From: Verrucomicrobiales bacterium
GTDB taxonomy: Bacteria; Verrucomicrobiota; Verrucomicrobiia; Verrucomicrobiales; DEV007
Length of the DNA: 64,000 nucleotides
Reading direction: 5' to 3'
Assembly (NCBI GenBank): GCA_029213065.1
Contig: JARGPH010000020.1
Span: forward strand, 16,124 to 80,123
How positions within the stretch are numbered: position 1 is the stretch's first letter; every line of letters begins with the position of its first letter. The notes under the pieces were generated by a model. It saw only the letters and a program-made list of their open reading frames with translations, ran no database searches and was not told the DNA's origin. Both the position numbers and the translations under genes were made by a program. Positions 50,250 to 59,675 of this stretch are shown here, piece by piece.

Positions 50250-50879
50250 ATGTCAGTACTCGTAGGAAAATCCGCTCCCAGCTTCAGCGCCAACGCTGTG
50301 GTCAATGGTCATATCGTCGAAAATTTCTCTCTCGATCAGTATAAAGATTCGAAATACGTTCTTTTCTTCTTCTACCCTAAGGACTTCACTTTTGTTTGCC
50401 CGACAGAGCTTCATGCTTTTCAGGACAAGCTCGCTGAGTTCGAGAAGCGCAATGTAGCCGTGGTCGGTTGCTCAACGGATACCGAAATGTCCCACTGGGG
50501 CTGGCTCCAGGTTCCTCGCAACAAAGGTGGTATCGAAGGCATCACCTATCCGCTTGTCGCTGACACTAACAAAACGATCTCCGCTGCTTACGATGTGCTC
50601 GTCGGTGATTACGGCTTCGACGAGTATGGTGATCTTGCTGTTGAAGGTGAGCTCATCGCCTACCGCGGTCTTTTCCTGATGGACAAAGAAGGCATCGTTC
50701 AGCACCAGCTTGTAAACAACCTCCCACTCGGTCGCTCCATCAAAGAGGCGCTTCGCATGGTTGACGCTCTCCAGCACTTTGAAGAAAACGGAGAAGTCTG
50801 CCCGATGGACTGGGATATTGGTTCCGATGCAATGGAGGCCAACCACGCCAGCACCGCCGCGTATCTCGCGAAGGGCTGA
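50250..50879 (+). CDS. Typical 2-Cys peroxiredoxin (AhpC/Prx1 type)
   Basis: From ATG 50250 the product is 209 residues. It removes hydrogen peroxide and organic hydroperoxides. The peroxidatic cysteine is C50 in DFTFVCPTELHAF and the resolving cysteine is C184 in NGEVCPMDW. FYPKD and the later VNNLPLGRSIKEALRMVDALQ are family-typical, and the C-terminal YLAKG tail is longer than in AhpC. No ahpF-type reductase is adjacent, so thioredoxin is the probable donor. Codon choice suggests high expression. An upstream frame from 50184 adds 22 residues with no peroxiredoxin character. Confidence 0.95.
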   Translation: MSVLVGKSAPSFSANAVVNGHIVENFSLDQYKDSKYVLFFFYPKDFTFVCPTELHAFQDKLAEFEKRNVAVVGCSTDTEMSHWGWLQVPRNKGGIEGITYPLVADTNKTISAAYDVLVGDYGFDEYGDLAVEGELIAYRGLFLMDKEGIVQHQLVNNLPLGRSIKEALRMVDALQHFEENGEVCPMDWDIGSDAMEANHASTAAYLAKG

Positions 50880-50892
50880 TTTTTTGACATTC

Positions 50893-50967
50893 AACCCTGT
50901 CTGATCACCGATCTAACAGGGTTACGTCTCTGATTTAACAGGGTTGGGTGTGATGCCTGACCCTGTT
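50893..50967. repeat. Four-heptamer 22-bp-phased ACCCTGT array
   Basis: ACCCTGT or its complement ACAGGGT occurs with centres at 50897, 50919, 50941 and 50963, each exactly 22 bp from the next, in the order forward, inverted, inverted, forward. Outer pairs can form 8-bp hairpins (50893-50900 with 50916-50923; 50937-50944 with 50960-50967). The array lies between the peroxiredoxin stop and the TPR gene, 94 bp before the latter. Confidence 0.9.
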
Positions 50968-51060
50968 TGCTGTACCGCGGGGCGGCTCAGGGTAATTTTT
51001 TTCAGCATTGTGGCACGTCTCGGGGTGATTGACGATAGCATGGGCGTCGCTTAACGTCTC

Positions 51061-54000
51061 TTGCATTGGCTCATTCCCCTCGTGATCTCTCAACCTGACA
51101 GTCAATTTTCCACCTCCTTAAGCCGATCGGTTTTCGCGGCGCTCGTGTTGATGTTTGTCATGGTGATTCCGGGCGTTCATTTCGCTCAGGATGATGTCGG
51201 GGAATCCATCGTCGAGCCGTGGACACAGGCGGACACTCGTCTCGCGAATCACTACATGCAGATCCTGCAAAAGGATCCGCAGTACGGGAATGTTCTCAAT
51301 CTGCTTTGGGATCTTTACGCGAAGAAAAATCAGACGCCTCTGCTGCTCGGTTATTTTGAGGGAATCGCGAAACCGGGTGTTCCCGTCGCTTCACTGATCT
51401 ACGCGCACCTCTTGCGTAAGAATGACCAAATCGACGAGGCGCGGAATTTTTATGACATCGTTCTCGACGAGGACGAATCGAATCTCCCCGCTCTCAAGGC
51501 GCTCGCGGAGATCGCTGATCAGCAGGATCGCGAGGGGAAGGCGCTTTCTCTGTATACCCGGCTGGCGGCGCTTATGCAGACGACCGATGAGGAGGGACTT
51601 GCGGTTCATTTGCGGTTGGCTGCTTTGTATCAGCAGCGGGGACAACCGGAGGAGGCCGTTGCGATTTGGAACGAACTTCTGCGATTGCACGCTTCGGATC
51701 AGGCGCTGCGGGGACAGATCACTTCCCTGCTTCTGGAATCCGGCGAGACGGAAAGCGCGATTCAGGCGCTCGTGGCGGAACGTGATTCGGGGGATCCGCG
51801 TCGCAAACTGGATGCGCTTATCGAGCTGAACCGGCTTTACGAATTCATCAGCGACTTCGAGGGGGCGGTCGCTTCGGCGAAAGAAGGCATGGGGCTTCTC
51901 CATTTCCGAAATCATCAGTATGGCCAGCTGTTCTCCCGTCTCGTTCGGGTGCATGAGCGTTTTGATCGCCTCGAAGAGCTTGAGTCCGAATTGCTCGCTG
52001 TCGCCGATCAGGAGAAGGCGAGTGAAAAAGCGCTCTACGATATCGCAGAGTTCTATCGGCTCTCCGCCAATTTGGAGAAAGAGGAATCGGCTCTTTCCCG
52101 TCTCGTTTCGATCCTGCCAAAACAACTCGAGTATCGGATTCGGCTCACGGAGTTGCAGATGAGAAATGATCACTACGCGCTCGCGGCGGCGACGTTGGAT
52201 GAGGTTCTGACGCCTCACAGTAACCCGCCCCTTCATTTGATTTTGCTCCGCTCGGAGATTGCGTTGCGCGGCGAAAGTCGCGAGGCGGCTGCGGACCGGC
52301 TCAGTCGGCATCTCGATAATCACGCGGTTTCCAATGATGAGCGGTCTGAAGTGCTGGCATTTGCCCGCACTCACTACCTCGACGAACTCGTCGAGCGTTT
52401 GCTGAAGAAAGACGCGATGGAAACAGGGACGAAGGCAGGGGCTTCTCCGATCGATCTCGCGCGATTTCTTCATGAGCGGGGCCGGGCGAAAGAGGCGCGG
52501 ACGACTCTTGATGACTATGTCGAGGCGGCGGAGGACGGATCGTTGGAACGGGGGAGACGCTTGCAGGAAATGGTTTTGATTCTTCGTGAGCTTGGTGAGG
52601 AGGAGGCCGCGATTGTGGCGATTGAGGAGGCGTTGAAGATCACTCCGAACAACGACAGTCTTCTTCTCGCGAGGGCGGGGATTCTCGTGGATCAAAAGAA
52701 GATCGAAGCGGCGATTGAGCAGTATGAAATGATCTGGAATCTCCGTGAAACCTTTGCGGATCGAGCCGACATCGATCAGCGGATTTTCAGTCTCATGCGC
52801 GGGCACTATTCGACGGCTGTCCCGGTGCCGGGAGGTTCCAGTTTGCTGAACAGCAAAGGGGAAATCAGAACGAATGCCGAATTTCGTCGTCTTGCGATGG
52901 CGGCATCCCAGTCGGGGCGCAGCGCTGATGAGCCGCCACCACAGGAATTGCTGGCCTATTACGATGGGATTAAAAAGACAGCCAATCAGTCCAAAACGAC
53001 CTCGAATCGCTACCGCGCCGCCTGGTGGGCTTTCAAGCTTCAGCAGAATCAGGAATGTTATTTTCAGCTGAAATCGGCGAACGAAGAGGCGGGGGCTCCG
53101 GTGGTTGAGGTGGAGGAAATGTTGCTGGAGCTCGCGGAGCTGAACGAGCGGCCCACTCTCATGGTTGATCACTTGTCGACGCTCATTGATATCGATCCGG
53201 AGAATGCCGACGAATACCGGCAGCGTCGCGCTGAGATGCGTTTTGAGCTTGGCTTCGAAGATGAAGCGGTGCGGGAACTGAAGATTCTCGCGGCGAAGCC
53301 GGATGCGTCTTTGAGCACCTTGGGCACCCTCGCGCGGGTATATGAGCGTCAGGGGAGTTCGCAGCGGCAGTCCGAAGTGTGGAAGCGCGCTTACCGCGAA
53401 GCGAACGTTTTCGAAAAGCGCAGCATCATCAAGCAGCTTTCCAGTGTTCTCATTGAAACGGGAAAACCCGAAGAAGCCCTCGAGGCGCAGATCGAACTGC
53501 TCGCCCGCGAGAGTGATCCGGTGCAGCGCCGGAAGCAGCTCGATACTCAACTTACCCTAGCAAAAGCACACTTCCTTCTCGACTGGATGTTGGAGGAGTA
53601 TAAGGAGCTCATTCAGCAGCACCCTTTTGACCGGTTCTACCCGGAAGCGCTCGCGCGTGTTTATCGTGCTGCGGGGAATGATGCCGAGGCCTTCGCGATG
53701 ATGAAGAAGGCTTACTACATGTCGAATCAGAATGAGAATTTGTTAGGCGAACTCGGCGAACTCGCTGATCAGCTCGGGGATCTCAAATCCGCGATCTACT
53801 ACCGGCGTCAGCTTCTCGCCCGCGGGGAGGGGGATACCCTGGAGAACTGGCAGAGTTTGGTGGAGATGTTAGAGAAAGATTTACGGGTCGGGGAGGCTGA
53901 CTTGCTTCGTCGCCGCCTTGAATCCAAGTTCGGAACCGATCCTGATTTCCTCACTGAACTGGCTGCCTTTTATGTCAAAGGCAGTCAGCTCACCGATGCG

Positions 54001-57000
54001 GATCGCGTCTTTCGCCGTCTCGTTGAATTGCGGGAGTGGGATTTGGAAGCCCGTTTTCAGCTCGCTCTGATTCAGCGGGCGCGGGGAGAATTGCGCGAGT
54101 CGTTTCACAGTTTTAAAGCACTGATCGCGAAGACTGATTCAGTGGATTACCCCGTGAATTTCGGCGAGCAACACATGCCGCTGATCCGCACCGAGCTGCT
54201 CGACGCGGATCAGAAAGTCAGTCACGGAACGGAGCTCGATAATTTTGTCTACACAGTGGAGAGCTACCCGTTTGTGGGGGGGGATTTGCAGGATGAAATC
54301 GCGGATCGCCTTCAGGAGCCGCATTCCGAATTTCGCTATCTGCCGAAGCCGGATCATCTCATCCGCGTGCGCGCGATTGAAGAGGCCGCTTCGCTCGCGG
54401 CGGAGCTGGGAGTGGCGGGACAGTGGAAGAGTGAGTGGCTCGATGAAGGGATTCCCCTTGTCGAGCGGCTCTGGGCGATGCGCTATTCCGGCGCGATGAC
54501 CGAGTTTGCGGGACTGCTCGGGGAATACGCCGATTCCGGTTCTCATTTTGATCAGCTCTTTCTCGCCTACGGGCATATTCTTTCCGGTGACAGGGCGCGT
54601 CTCGATGAGTGGATGGAGCAGGCAAATGCACTTGCTGAGACCCCGCAGCCCCGTTCGCTCTATGTGGGGATTGCAGCGCTTCTCCTTCTCAAAGATAACG
54701 CGGAAGACCCGCAGTTCGATGCCGGGTTCATCTATGACTTGCTCGAAGATCTGCCGATGACGCAAACAGTCGCGCTGCACTTTTTCACCGAGCTTCGCAA
54801 GGCGGCGCGGTTTGAAATGGCGTATCAGGTGGGAGAGGCGCTCTTGAAAAATAACGCTCAGGGCGAAGGGCTTTCCACCCACGGGAATTTCGTTTTCGTT
54901 CTTTCGCAGGTCGCGGGATGGGCGGGGCGGGAGAATGAGCGCGCCGACCTGCTTGATCAGTCACTTGCGATCATGGCGGAGCAAAAGCAGTCGAGAACGC
55001 CGGACCAGTTCTTCACTGCTCTGACTGAAAAGCTGAGTCTCTTTTCCGATGATGCAGAGCGGTCTCTGTATTTGAAAACGCTTTCCGATGACTACCTCTC
55101 GCGACATGGGTCATATGATTCCGACGATCTTGAACGGGAGATCCTGTTTGCGATGGCGGGTCGCAGAGACGACGAAGTGATCCGGAAATTGAAAACGCTC
55201 GCGAGCCGACAGATTGCAACGATTCGTCCGCGGGACGATGATGAGGAGCAGGTTCGTTTTCAGCAGTCGAAGAGCTGGCAGCGCATGAGCGCGATGCTTC
55301 ACTACTACGAGGATCGGATTCAGTTCAACCGGGAGCGCGGGCAACGTTTCGTCGACGCGATCGGGGGGCATCCGCTGGCGCCTCCCTCGGAGCCGTCGGT
55401 GATTGCCGCTTTCGAGCAGTTCAAAATTGATCAGGTGTGCGTCGAGCTGAACTGGCTCAATGCCCCTGAGCGTCTCGCCCGCGTCGAGCAGGTTCACAGT
55501 CTCTTTCACGATCGCGAGAGCACGATGGAACTTGGGAAAACGCTGGAGCAGAACGGTTTCCATCGCGAGGCAATTTCGGTTTATGAAGTCGAGGCGCTTC
55601 AGCGGGATCGTGATTACGCGCCGCTTCAGGGACTTTTCGAAGCCTGCCTCGAGGCGCTTGAGCCGTCCGTAGGGATTGACATCATCCGGCGGATTGATTC
55701 ACGCGATTTCCCGGCGCCGCCCGGGTTGACTGCGGATTACCTGAACGAGCAAAATGCGCGCTTTCTCCTCATTTCGCGGGACATCGAGCGGCTTTCCCAG
55801 CTCAGTCGTTTCCCCGCTTCGGTGAACGATAAAATCCCGGTGACGGCCCGCAGTCATCTTCCCTTTCAGGATGCGCTCGTCGAGGCCTACCGTCAGCGGG
55901 GCGATGACGAGCCGTTGCTGCGCTTGCTCCGGCACATGAGAAATAAAGAGTATGCCAGTCATGAGCAATTGCTTCTCGGAGCCGACCTGTTGAAAAGATC
56001 GGGCCGACACGAGGAGGCTTTTGAATGGCTCCAGGAAGTGCTCGATGCCTCTCCGGAGCCGGAGCACGAAAAATCAGCGGGGCGCGCCTATCTCGCGCTG
56101 CTTCGCGAGCAGGGCTGGCCGGATAATGACTGGATCGTTGAATTTGCGAAATCCAGTCTTTCCAGGCAGCCGGCGTCCTTTGTTATGGAGATTTCTGATG
56201 CGCTTGTTGAGAGCGGCGCTCCGGACCGGGCGGCGGGTTTGTTGCAGCTTCTTTATCGGAAATCCTCAAGACTTGCCCAACGAACGGAATTGAATTTCGA
56301 CCTGCTCAAGCTTTCATCAAAGGAGACAACCGTCGAAGAGTTGTCAGGAAGACTGGAGACTCTCTTTCATGATTTTGAATATGAGGTCGAGCCGAAACGG
56401 GACAGAAAGAGCTTCCCTCAAGTGAACCCCGAAATGGTTTCTCCAAACGCGTTTCGCATTGCGGGATGGGTCGCGGGTATCGGGGGGGATGAGGAGCTGG
56501 CGACGCGGGTCGCTGCGAGCCTCGGGATGGTCTATGCGCCCGCAGATTCGCATTGGCTGAAGCAACTTCTGCTCGCGCATTTGAATGGGAATCTTGAGGT
56601 GGAGGCGATTTCGCTTTTTGCCGATGCAGGGCCTGAAATTGAGGGGCAAATTCTCGAGACGCTTCCCGGTTTCGGAGCCGTCGGGATTGAAGTGGCTCAG
56701 GCGATTGTGAACGAAAGCGCTGCTCCGGGGACATCGCTTTTTACTCATGAACCGGTTCGGCAGATTTCCTTCTTTCACCGGATTGGTGATCGGTCACGAC
56801 TCATTGAGGTGTGTGATCAGATCGTCGAGCAGTCTCAGTCGGATCTCTTTCATCAGAACGGTCTCGACTCGATTTATCCCACCCTGATGTCGAATCAGGC
56901 GCTGCCCGCTCTGCTCGCCGGGCTTGGGGAAACGGGGCTTGCCTCACGGATGTTCAGAGAATTTCACGGGGCGATCAGTCATTACCAGTGGAATCACGAA

Positions 57001-57267
57001 TGGTTCCTCGAGGCCTATGCCCGCTTTCTGATTGAAAACGGTGACTTCGATGAGGCGTATCTCCTCCTGGAGCGGGTCCTCCGAAAAACGATCCAGTTTG
57101 ATCTTCGATTGCTCGTGAAATACTACGAGGCGACGGGGAAGCTTGACCGGTGGGAAGAGGAATCGGCGGGGCTTTTCCTCAGTGAGGGGCAACGTGTTCT
57201 GATGCAGGATTGGAGGACGGCGCTTGCTGAAGGTCGCGAAATGGTGGAAAGTAAAAATTCATGGTAA
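51061..57267 (+). CDS. Very large exported tetratricopeptide-repeat-like protein
   Basis: A 2068-residue exported protein. The hydrophobic segment SRSVFAALVLMFVMVIPGVHFAQ near residues 20-45 is a signal sequence, and the rest is an almost unbroken helical solenoid of TPR/SEL1-like pairs (for example ALKALAEIADQQDREGKALSLYTRLAALMQ and RLEELESELLAVADQEKASEKALYDIAEFYRLSANLEKEESAL). No catalytic domain is seen. Such solenoids usually scaffold envelope complexes. A stop codon lies 9 bp before TTG 51061; GTG 51082 is an alternative start. The 3' end overlaps the next gene by 7 bp. The phased repeat array lies upstream. Confidence 0.87.
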   Translation: MHWLIPLVISQPDSQFSTSLSRSVFAALVLMFVMVIPGVHFAQDDVGESIVEPWTQADTRLANHYMQILQKDPQYGNVLNLLWDLYAKKNQTPLLLGYFEGIAKPGVPVASLIYAHLLRKNDQIDEARNFYDIVLDEDESNLPALKALAEIADQQDREGKALSLYTRLAALMQTTDEEGLAVHLRLAALYQQRGQPEEAVAIWNELLRLHASDQALRGQITSLLLESGETESAIQALVAERDSGDPRRKLDALIELNRLYEFISDFEGAVASAKEGMGLLHFRNHQYGQLFSRLVRVHERFDRLEELESELLAVADQEKASEKALYDIAEFYRLSANLEKEESALSRLVSILPKQLEYRIRLTELQMRNDHYALAAATLDEVLTPHSNPPLHLILLRSEIALRGESREAAADRLSRHLDNHAVSNDERSEVLAFARTHYLDELVERLLKKDAMETGTKAGASPIDLARFLHERGRAKEARTTLDDYVEAAEDGSLERGRRLQEMVLILRELGEEEAAIVAIEEALKITPNNDSLLLARAGILVDQKKIEAAIEQYEMIWNLRETFADRADIDQRIFSLMRGHYSTAVPVPGGSSLLNSKGEIRTNAEFRRLAMAASQSGRSADEPPPQELLAYYDGIKKTANQSKTTSNRYRAAWWAFKLQQNQECYFQLKSANEEAGAPVVEVEEMLLELAELNERPTLMVDHLSTLIDIDPENADEYRQRRAEMRFELGFEDEAVRELKILAAKPDASLSTLGTLARVYERQGSSQRQSEVWKRAYREANVFEKRSIIKQLSSVLIETGKPEEALEAQIELLARESDPVQRRKQLDTQLTLAKAHFLLDWMLEEYKELIQQHPFDRFYPEALARVYRAAGNDAEAFAMMKKAYYMSNQNENLLGELGELADQLGDLKSAIYYRRQLLARGEGDTLENWQSLVEMLEKDLRVGEADLLRRRLESKFGTDPDFLTELAAFYVKGSQLTDADRVFRRLVELREWDLEARFQLALIQRARGELRESFHSFKALIAKTDSVDYPVNFGEQHMPLIRTELLDADQKVSHGTELDNFVYTVESYPFVGGDLQDEIADRLQEPHSEFRYLPKPDHLIRVRAIEEAASLAAELGVAGQWKSEWLDEGIPLVERLWAMRYSGAMTEFAGLLGEYADSGSHFDQLFLAYGHILSGDRARLDEWMEQANALAETPQPRSLYVGIAALLLLKDNAEDPQFDAGFIYDLLEDLPMTQTVALHFFTELRKAARFEMAYQVGEALLKNNAQGEGLSTHGNFVFVLSQVAGWAGRENERADLLDQSLAIMAEQKQSRTPDQFFTALTEKLSLFSDDAERSLYLKTLSDDYLSRHGSYDSDDLEREILFAMAGRRDDEVIRKLKTLASRQIATIRPRDDDEEQVRFQQSKSWQRMSAMLHYYEDRIQFNRERGQRFVDAIGGHPLAPPSEPSVIAAFEQFKIDQVCVELNWLNAPERLARVEQVHSLFHDRESTMELGKTLEQNGFHREAISVYEVEALQRDRDYAPLQGLFEACLEALEPSVGIDIIRRIDSRDFPAPPGLTADYLNEQNARFLLISRDIERLSQLSRFPASVNDKIPVTARSHLPFQDALVEAYRQRGDDEPLLRLLRHMRNKEYASHEQLLLGADLLKRSGRHEEAFEWLQEVLDASPEPEHEKSAGRAYLALLREQGWPDNDWIVEFAKSSLSRQPASFVMEISDALVESGAPDRAAGLLQLLYRKSSRLAQRTELNFDLLKLSSKETTVEELSGRLETLFHDFEYEVEPKRDRKSFPQVNPEMVSPNAFRIAGWVAGIGGDEELATRVAASLGMVYAPADSHWLKQLLLAHLNGNLEVEAISLFADAGPEIEGQILETLPGFGAVGIEVAQAIVNESAAPGTSLFTHEPVRQISFFHRIGDRSRLIEVCDQIVEQSQSDLFHQNGLDSIYPTLMSNQALPALLAGLGETGLASRMFREFHGAISHYQWNHEWFLEAYARFLIENGDFDEAYLLLERVLRKTIQFDLRLLVKYYEATGKLDRWEEESAGLFLSEGQRVLMQDWRTALAEGREMVESKNSW

Positions 57268-57935
57268 GCTTTCCCCATCGATGCGCGCGACTTCTCGCGA
57301 TGGCTTTTCTGCCTGTCTTGCTGTGTCAGTGCAAGACGCAGCGAACCGTGTTGGGAACACGCCCGGGCTCAGTATCGTTTGCCGGCGGTGAAAAGACCGG
57401 GGACACGAAAGAGATTCGGAAAAAGTGGGCGGATAAGGGTTACAAGATCGACGAGAACGGTATGATCAAGGCTGATAATACGGATCTGTATTCCGGTGAG
57501 AAAGCCGAGGGGATCAGCAAAGAGTTCGGGAAAAAGCAGGCAAAGCTCGGGAAGTCTCAGTCCTTCAACAAAGAGTTTAAAACGCCGGAGTTCATCAAAC
57601 GCCAGGAGTTCGATGGCGTTTCTGAAGCGCGGGAGACCGGTGATGCCGCCCGCGAAAGCAATAAGAGCAACAGGGCGGGGAGTAAGCTCTTCGGCAGTAA
57701 AACGAAAGCCACTTCCTCCATGTCAGCGCTGGACACCAAGGGGTTCGGCGATTCGGACAAGGTTTTCGGCACTTCGGAAAATGCTTCGGTGAATCGTGCT
57801 TTGGAAAACTCACCCCGCGCCACGGGATCACCGGCGCAGATGGGATACCGCGACAACGCTGCGATGTCCTTTGACGACGTGAAGAAAATGCTCAACCCCG
57901 GTTCCTATGCGAGGAACGCGGAGTTGAGCAATTGA
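57261..57935 (+). CDS. Predicted lipoprotein of unknown function, coupled to the TPR gene
   Basis: A 224-residue protein with a lipoprotein signal (MAFLPVLLCQC, cysteine at about residue 24). The mature part is polar, low in complexity and rich in Lys, Ser, Gly and Asn (FGKKQAKLGKSQSFNKEF, TSSMSALDTKGFGDSDKVFG), so it is probably largely disordered. I do not recognise a family. Its start lies inside the end of the TPR gene, so the two are translated together and may work in one envelope complex. It converges with nagZ, leaving 8 bp. Confidence 0.75.
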   Translation: MVSFPHRCARLLAMAFLPVLLCQCKTQRTVLGTRPGSVSFAGGEKTGDTKEIRKKWADKGYKIDENGMIKADNTDLYSGEKAEGISKEFGKKQAKLGKSQSFNKEFKTPEFIKRQEFDGVSEARETGDAARESNKSNRAGSKLFGSKTKATSSMSALDTKGFGDSDKVFGTSENASVNRALENSPRATGSPAQMGYRDNAAMSFDDVKKMLNPGSYARNAELSN

Positions 57936-57943
57936 GAGGTTTC

Positions 57944-59053
57944 TCAGTAAAGCTCGACCGGGGAGCGCTTCCCGTCTTCCACGGAAAGATTCTTTGCCTC
58001 CTCGAGCCCGAGTGTATCAACGCGGAGATCCCAGATCTGACCGTCGATCTCCTTGAAACGATCCATTGACCACCCATAGGGCGATTTAATCTTTTTCTTG
58101 GCAGCTTCGATCCTGACAAGGGCATCATCGATGACCGGATTGGGAAGTGTTGCGATAACTTCTGCGGCTTTCTCGACGAGTTCGACACGGTGGCAAATCA
58201 TCGCGAGATCATTTCCCGCCTCGATGCAGGCGCGGATCGTTTCTTCGAAGGTGACCTCGTTGAGAACCGCCCCCATGTCGAGATCGTCCGTCATGACGAG
58301 GCCTTCGTAGGCGAGTTGATTACGGAGGAACCCCGTGATGATGTTTTTAGAAAGTGAAGCAGGCCAGCGCGGGCGATCCGCATCCCAGCACGGGTAGTGC
58401 GAGTGACAGGTCATGAGGCTGTCGAGGTCGGGGAGGAGGGCACGAAACGGCTTCAGTTCGTCCGCTTCCATTTCTTCGAGCGTTTTGTTGATGACGGGCA
58501 GCTCGTGGTGCGGATCGCATTCGGCTGAGGCGTACCCGGGGAAGTGCTTTCCACAACTCAGGATGCCCTCGCCCCGCAGTCCCATATTGAAAACGGACGC
58601 GTTGTGAATCACTTCTTTTGCGGTGGTTCCCCAGCAACGGCCTTTGAGTGAGTTGTCGGCCTCGTCGTCGAAGGAGAGGTCGAGAACGGGGCAGAGGTCG
58701 AGGTTGAAACCGAACATCCGGAGGATTTGTCCGGTGAGGATCCCGTGGCGTTCGATCAATTTGAGATCGCCCTTTTTGCGAAGCGCCTGCGCGTTGGGTG
58801 GTTCGCTTCCAATGAGGCGGAGACGGGAAACGCGTCCGCCCTCCTGATCAATGGTGATGAAAGGCTCGATGTCGCTGAGGTCGCGGAGATCGTCGATCAG
58901 CTTCCGGAGCTGCTCCGGTGATTTGATGTTCCGGCCGAAAAGAATGAATCCTCCGGGCTGGAGCTTTTTGAAGCGGGCCGCGGTTTCCGGATCGAGTTCG
59001 GTGCCGGGAACTCCGGTGAGCAATAATTGACCTAAAGGTGCGCTGGAAGACAT
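57944..59053 (-). CDS. nagZ: Beta-N-acetylglucosaminidase of glycoside hydrolase family 3
   Basis: A 369-residue GH3 enzyme of NagZ size that cuts N-acetylglucosamine from peptidoglycan fragments during recycling. GGFILFGRNIKSPEQLRKLIDDL and FITIDQEGGRVSRL are in the barrel. KHFPGYASAECDPHHELPVI carries the Asp-His dyad loop (CDPHHE; the usual form is KHFPGHGDT..DSH), and the nucleophile is the aspartate of LVMTDDLDMGAV. No signal peptide is evident, in line with cytoplasmic NagZ. Confidence 0.92.
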   Translation of the reverse strand: MSSSAPLGQLLLTGVPGTELDPETAARFKKLQPGGFILFGRNIKSPEQLRKLIDDLRDLSDIEPFITIDQEGGRVSRLRLIGSEPPNAQALRKKGDLKLIERHGILTGQILRMFGFNLDLCPVLDLSFDDEADNSLKGRCWGTTAKEVIHNASVFNMGLRGEGILSCGKHFPGYASAECDPHHELPVINKTLEEMEADELKPFRALLPDLDSLMTCHSHYPCWDADRPRWPASLSKNIITGFLRNQLAYEGLVMTDDLDMGAVLNEVTFEETIRACIEAGNDLAMICHRVELVEKAAEVIATLPNPVIDDALVRIEAAKKKIKSPYGWSMDRFKEIDGQIWDLRVDTLGLEEAKNLSVEDGKRSPVELY

Positions 59054-59174
59054 TCCGAAGACTAAACCGGAACCGTGAATTTGCTCAACGGCTTTTTGCA
59101 GATTCGCGAGTGTGCCGCGTTTCCTGGCTGGATTGATTCGGCTTGGTCATTGGGCCCGCACTAGGTAGGCTGGG

Positions 59175-59657
59175 ATGATGTTTTCAGGACCGGCGGCGAA
59201 ATCAGAAAAGAGGAAGGTCTGGAAGGCCGGTTGTGGGGGCGCTCTGATCGTTGGTGTGCTGTTTTTGGCTTGTTTGACTGTGACGATGTCACGGACCGTT
59301 CAGGTGCGTTACTTCTTTCCGTCTGCTACCTTCACTGATGAAGAATTGGGCCTGATTAAAACTCGGGTGGATCGCCATATCGAGGCGAACTATCAGCGGA
59401 AAGATGGCGAGAGCAGTGGCTCTACCTGGGTTTTGGAATTATTGCCCGAGCGCTCCGACAAAGGGGCCGAGCCTGTCTATTTCAGCGATTCGATGAATGA
59501 GAACGGGTACTCCATCGGTGCGTCGGGAGGTCGTGGTTTTCGCAAATGGAGGGGCGAATTGGAATACCTGTTCGAGATCGATCCTTATGAGGGATATAAG
59601 GTCGAGCGAACTTCGAAGTGGGAGAAGTCGCTGCAGTTTATCCGGTCGGAATTCTAG
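59175..59657 (+). CDS. Small membrane-anchored protein of unknown function
   Basis: A 160-residue protein with one membrane helix (GCGGALIVGVLFLACLTVTM, residues about 18-37) and a short soluble domain beyond it. RYFFPSATFTDEELGLIKTRVDRHIEANYQRKD and FRKWRGELEYLFEIDPYEGYKVERTSKWE look like a small alpha/beta fold. No family is recognised. It converges with the PL7-like lyase gene. Confidence 0.65.
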   Translation: MMFSGPAAKSEKRKVWKAGCGGALIVGVLFLACLTVTMSRTVQVRYFFPSATFTDEELGLIKTRVDRHIEANYQRKDGESSGSTWVLELLPERSDKGAEPVYFSDSMNENGYSIGASGGRGFRKWRGELEYLFEIDPYEGYKVERTSKWEKSLQFIRSEF

Positions 59658-59675
59658 CGACTTGGGGAGGGTTCT

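Noticed and set aside
50881-50967. Simple terminator of the peroxiredoxin gene
   Set aside because: The hairpins have long loops and no U-tract, and the exact 22-bp phasing of four heptamers is better explained as a repeat array.
51391-53550. A 719-codon open frame on the reverse strand inside the TPR gene
   Set aside because: Its product is Arg/Leu-rich without any recognisable fold. It mirrors the codon bias of the forward gene, whose TPR pattern is clear, so it is a shadow frame.
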